NCBI GenBank assembly: GCA_028711795.1
Contig: JAQTRN010000035.1
Coordinates: 1-8,013, forward strand
Reading direction: 5' to 3'
DNA from: Dehalococcoidales bacterium
GTDB lineage: Bacteria; Chloroflexota; Dehalococcoidia; Dehalococcoidales; JAQTRN01
Length of the DNA: 8,013 bases
Of the stretch, positions 5,100 through 8,013 are shown piece after piece (within the stretch, counting starts at the first letter, position 1; each line of letters begins with the position of its first letter). Position numbers and translations under genes: made by a program. The notes under the pieces were generated by a model that was not told where the DNA came from, ran no database searches, and worked only from the letters and a program-made list of their open reading frames with translations.

Positions 5100-7144
5100 T
5101 TCGATGACACCTGTTTCAACAAACGGAGAAACTCCTCTTCCGTAAGCTGCTTGATATTCAGTTCCTGTGCCCGAACCAGCTTAGAGCCGGGGTCGGCACC
5201 GACCACCACATAGCTGGTCTTCCGGGTAACATTATCCTTGGTAGCAGCCCCCAGAGCCCTGACCTGTGCCTCAGCTTCTTCTCTGGAGAAAGCCTCCAAC
5301 CGTCCGGTGATGACAAACTCCTGACCGGATAGAGGGAGCGTTTTGGGTCTGGCCGCCTCCCCTGCCAGTTGCACTCCGGCCCGCCTCAGTTTTTCGATAA
5401 TATCCCGGTTCTCCGGCTGCCGGAAAAAAGCGACGATACTCTCCGCAATCTTGGGGCCAACTGATGGGACTGACATCAGTTCCTCCAGAGAAGCGCTGGC
5501 CAGGTCATCAATACTGTGGAAGTGTTCGGCTAACAACTGCGCCGTCTCTCCACCAATGTGGCGTATCCCCAGAGCATAGATCAGCCGGTAGAGCGGCCGT
5601 TGCTTACTACTGCTGATGGCCTTGATAATATTGCCGGCGCTCTTATCTCCCATCCTGTCCAACCTGACAAGCTGCTCTTTCGTCAGATAGTAAAGGTCGG
5701 CCACATCCTTGACCAGCCCTTCCCGCAACAGCGTGGTGCTCTGCGACTCGCCTACGCCCCGGATATCCATCACCGACCGGGAGGTAAAATGCTCCAGCCG
5801 GGCCTGCACCTGGGCGGGGCAAGCGGCATTGCTGCAGTAGTACATCACTTCGCCTTCAGGTTTGATCACCTCGCCACCACACACCGGGCAAGCGGGCCGC
5901 TGCTTCTCTTTATCGAATATCTTGTCCAGCAGACTGAATTCCTTCTCGTTACCAGTACGCTGGCTCTTGATGGGTTCCACCACTTCCGGTATTACCTGGC
6001 CGGCACGGCGGACGATAACGGTGTCCCCTTCCCGGATATCCTTCCGCCGGATATCATCTTCGTTATGCAGCGCCGCCTGGCGGATAGTGACCCCACCCAC
6101 CGAAATGGGTTCGAGAATGGCATATGGGTTAAGTGTTCCGGTCCGGCCGACACTGATGCCAATTTCGCGTAACCTGGTGGTGCCTTCGACCGCGGGAAAC
6201 TTATAAGCTACCGCCCAGCGCGGCTCATGTCCCACATTACCCAACCGCTCCTGCAAATCCAGTGAGTTCACCTTGACCACAATGCCATCGGCTTCATAAG
6301 GCAGGCTTTCCCGTCTCTCGACCCAGGTATCATAGTAATCTTCAACCTGGCCGGTAGAGTTGAGCCGGCGATTATTGGGGTTTATTTTAAACCCCAGTGA
6401 CTGGAGATACTCCATAGCCTCCCAGTGAGTTGGTGGGGTAGCCTTGCCCTCGGCGTAACCCAGCGCGTAAATATAAATATCGAGCGGGCGTTTCGCCGTA
6501 ACCTTGGGGTCCAATTGCCGCACCGAGCCCGCCGCCGCATTCCGGGGATTGGCAAACAGAGGCAGCCCCTCGGCGGCCCGTTCCTGGTTCAGCTTATTGA
6601 AGCCGGCCCGGGGCAGAAAGACCTCACCCCGCACTTCAAAACGGGGCGGAGTATCCCGGGAGACAGAGAGGGGAATACTCCTGATAGTCCTCAAATTCTG
6701 CGTGATATTTTCGCCATGAAAGCCATCACCCCGGGTCGCCCCGGTCGTGAGCTGGCCATTAACATAAGTCAAAGCCACCGCCAAACCATCAATCTTGTGC
6801 TCACCCACGAAGTCAAGCTGGTTTTGTCCGGCTAGTCTCAGAGTCCGCGTATACCAGGCTAGCAGCTCATCCCGGGAGAAGACATTGCCCAGGGACAATA
6901 AGGGCAGCGGGTGTTCCACAATTCCAAAGGCGCCCAGTGGGGTGGCGCCAACCCGCTGCGTCGGGGAATCCGGCGTCAGGAACTCGGGGTATTGCTCTTC
7001 GAGCCGCCGCAACTCCTGCATCAACTCGTCATAGGCAGCGTCGCTAGTCTCCGGACTATCCAGCACATAGTACCGGTAGTTGTGATGGTTAATTTCGGCC
7101 CGCAGCTTTTCTATCCTGGCTTTAACGCTGTCTCTATCTTCCAT
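5096..7144 (-). CDS. ligA: NAD+-dependent DNA ligase
   Basis: Seals nicks in replication and repair using NAD+. The 682-residue product has every LigA domain: Ia (NHHNYRYYVLDSPETSDAAYDELM, about 19-42) that binds NMN; adenylation domain with nucleophile K117 in EHKIDGLA; motifs TRGDGFHGENITQN (137-150) and EVRGEVFLP (170-178); DGIVVKVN (286-293); OB fold with VGRTG (332-336); a four-cysteine zinc finger C419, C422, C437, C442; helix-hairpin-helix repeats (about 455-585); and a C-terminal BRCT domain (about 603-680). The frame is open to 7384, but the 80 extra residues are unlike LigA and would cross the divergent promoter region, so ATG 7144 is chosen although its Shine-Dalgarno is poor. It is probably the first gene of the cluster, with pth coupled behind it. 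Confidence 0.97.
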   Translation of the reverse strand: MEDRDSVKARIEKLRAEINHHNYRYYVLDSPETSDAAYDELMQELRRLEEQYPEFLTPDSPTQRVGATPLGAFGIVEHPLPLLSLGNVFSRDELLAWYTRTLRLAGQNQLDFVGEHKIDGLAVALTYVNGQLTTGATRGDGFHGENITQNLRTIRSIPLSVSRDTPPRFEVRGEVFLPRAGFNKLNQERAAEGLPLFANPRNAAAGSVRQLDPKVTAKRPLDIYIYALGYAEGKATPPTHWEAMEYLQSLGFKINPNNRRLNSTGQVEDYYDTWVERRESLPYEADGIVVKVNSLDLQERLGNVGHEPRWAVAYKFPAVEGTTRLREIGISVGRTGTLNPYAILEPISVGGVTIRQAALHNEDDIRRKDIREGDTVIVRRAGQVIPEVVEPIKSQRTGNEKEFSLLDKIFDKEKQRPACPVCGGEVIKPEGEVMYYCSNAACPAQVQARLEHFTSRSVMDIRGVGESQSTTLLREGLVKDVADLYYLTKEQLVRLDRMGDKSAGNIIKAISSSKQRPLYRLIYALGIRHIGGETAQLLAEHFHSIDDLASASLEELMSVPSVGPKIAESIVAFFRQPENRDIIEKLRRAGVQLAGEAARPKTLPLSGQEFVITGRLEAFSREEAEAQVRALGAATKDNVTRKTSYVVVGADPGSKLVRAQELNIKQLTEEEFLRLLKQVSSK

Positions 7145-7177
7145 TAACGCCGCCAGATACCCCTCTGACCGTCTTTT

Positions 7178-7186
7178 ATGATAGCA
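7178..7186 (-). promoter_or_regulatory. Extended -10 element upstream of ligA
   Basis: On the minus strand TGCTATCAT (7186-7178) is an extended -10. The transcription start would fall near 7171, about 27 nt before the ligA ATG. No good -35 is visible at 17 nt (TTTCAT), which extended -10 promoters can tolerate. Confidence 0.4.
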
Positions 7187-7268
7187 CAGCCCCAGGGCAG
7201 ATGAAATAGAAGGGCATTGTTCCGGTAGGTAATGGCTCCCGAATATCAGAAAACGGTTCACAAAGTAG

Positions 7269-7297
7269 TTGACAAGGACGATAAAAGGGGAGACAAT
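7269..7297 (+). promoter_or_regulatory. Promoter of the CBS-ACT gene
   Basis: Perfect TTGACA (7269-7274), 17-nt spacer, GACAAT -10 (7292-7297, 4 of 6). The start of transcription is expected near 7304, giving a 5' leader of about 25 nt. The TTG of this -35 is also an in-frame start option, which is therefore rejected as the start codon. Confidence 0.55.
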
Positions 7298-7315
7298 TTT
7301 TTTAGAGTTTGAATT

Positions 7316-7323
7316 AGGAGGTG
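7316..7323 (+). promoter_or_regulatory. Strong Shine-Dalgarno that fixes the CBS-ACT start
   Basis: AGGAGGTG, a near-perfect complement to the 16S rRNA 3' end, lies 5 nt before ATG 7329. It decides for that ATG over the upstream in-frame TTG at 7269. Confidence 0.85.
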
Positions 7324-7328
7324 CCAAA

Positions 7329-7970
7329 ATGATAGTTTCTGATGTTATGTCGACTAACGTGATTTCCATACCCAGCCATACCACTCTGGCCGAAGCCAGA
7401 AGAGTGATGGATTCCCATCACTTTCGCCGGTTGCCCGTGATAGATAGAGGCAAATTGGTCGGCATCGTGACCAAAGATGCCCTGGACAGGACCGGCCCCT
7501 CGCAACTGACTACTTTCAGTATCCATGAGCTCACCTACCTGCTGGAGCGGATCACCGTTCAGGAGGCGATGCACCGCGACGTCGTCACGGTAAGTCCAGA
7601 TATGACTGTTGAGGAAGCGGTGGCTTTAGCCCAGATCAAAAAGGTAGGCGCTCTACTGGTGACCGAGGGAGACCGCGTGCTGGGTATCGCTACCACCAAC
7701 GACTTCTTCTACAAAGTACTGAACCCGATATTGGGTATCGGTATACCCGGTTCTCGAATCGTGGTCCGGGACTGCTTCAGAGGCCCGGATATAGAGAAAG
7801 TGCTGGCGGCCATTAATGAGCTTGGGATAAGCGTTGATAACCTGTTCATTATCGACTTGCCCCAGGTAAAAAAGCACGACCTGGTAGTCCATCTGCAAAC
7901 CGAGAACACCGACCAGGCTATTGGCGAAATACGAAAACTGGGCTATACTGTCGAAGAGAGAGCCCGCTGA
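7329..7970 (+). CDS. CBS-CBS-ACT domain protein, AcuB-like
   Basis: A 213-residue soluble protein with two CBS motifs and an ACT-like domain. CBS1 (about 1-55) has MIVSDVMSTNVISI and ends LVGIVTKDAL. CBS2 (about 74-130) has RITVQEAMHRDVVTVSPDMTVEEA-type sequence and ends VLGIATTNDFF. Residues 142-208 (RIVVRD, DIEKVLAAINELGISVDNL, LVVHLQ, AIGEIRKLGYTV) fit the beta-alpha-beta-beta-alpha-beta ACT fold. CBS pairs bind adenine nucleotides and ACT domains bind amino acids or other small ligands, so it is probably a sensor or regulator. Domain order and length match Bacillus AcuB, which acts with the acetoin-utilisation acetyl-CoA synthetase/deacetylase system, but no acu or acs gene is in view, so the partner is unknown. 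It is divergent from ligA with 184 bp between them, and ends 43 nt before the window edge, where nothing further is recognisable. Confidence 0.85.
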   Translation: MIVSDVMSTNVISIPSHTTLAEARRVMDSHHFRRLPVIDRGKLVGIVTKDALDRTGPSQLTTFSIHELTYLLERITVQEAMHRDVVTVSPDMTVEEAVALAQIKKVGALLVTEGDRVLGIATTNDFFYKVLNPILGIGIPGSRIVVRDCFRGPDIEKVLAAINELGISVDNLFIIDLPQVKKHDLVVHLQTENTDQAIGEIRKLGYTVEERAR

Positions 7971-8013
7971 TTTTACACGCGTCAGGGTAGTCTCCGGGGT
8001 ACTTGTTTCTCCG

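Noticed and set aside
5558..6172. Long plus-strand open frame (204 codons) opposite ligA, plus other long frames opposite eno and gap
   Set aside because: These are antisense shadows of strongly conserved proteins; the translations show no domain and have no ribosome binding site or context.
7145..7384. 80-residue N-terminal extension of LigA
   Set aside because: LigA homology begins at the MEDRDSVKARIEKLRAE segment (ATG 7144). The extension crosses the divergent promoter region and has no similarity to the family.

Overview
The window (8013 bp, moderately GC-rich) looks like chromosomal DNA of a free-living bacterium. Nearly all of it is coding, with housekeeping genes in one compact minus-strand cluster. 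Protein character (a LigA/Pth/enolase/GAPDH cluster, a CitE-like lyase, an AcuB-like CBS-ACT protein, a small AbrB/PIN pair) suggests a Chloroflexota lineage, perhaps Dehalococcoidia. That placement is inference from general resemblance, not a search result.

Left part (1-1307): the first 60 codons of a CitE/HpcH-HpaI-type lyase run off the left edge on the minus strand. The gene has an unusual control region: a consensus-like sigma-70 promoter whose 17-nt spacer is almost filled by a perfect 8-bp inverted repeat, then a leader of about 140 nt with mutually exclusive helices and a hairpin covering the Shine-Dalgarno. Divergent from it is a two-gene toxin-antitoxin operon: an AbrB/SpoVT-fold antitoxin overlapping a PIN-domain toxin by 17 bp, with its own TTGACA promoter and a candidate operator just downstream of the -10.

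Middle (1308-1863): a non-coding gap with small inverted repeats, then a small membrane protein of unknown function with an ambiguous start. Its stop codon is shared, through the palindrome CTATAG, with the stop of the convergent gap gene.

Right part (1858-7144, minus strand, transcribed right to left): ligA, pth, a decayed LOG-family remnant, eno, gap. ligA and pth overlap by 4 nt (GTGA). The remnant sits between pth and eno, and a possible internal promoter lies ahead of it. The cluster joins DNA ligation/repair, ribosome rescue (peptidyl-tRNA recycling) and two steps of lower glycolysis/gluconeogenesis. No pgk or tpi lies between eno and gap.

Right edge (7145-8013): divergent from ligA, a CBS-CBS-ACT protein of the AcuB type has a recognisable promoter and a strong Shine-Dalgarno that fixes its start. 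No tRNA, rRNA, CRISPR array, insertion sequence or phage gene was seen. The most unusual items are the operator-in-spacer promoter and structured leader of the CitE-like gene, and the LOG-family remnant.
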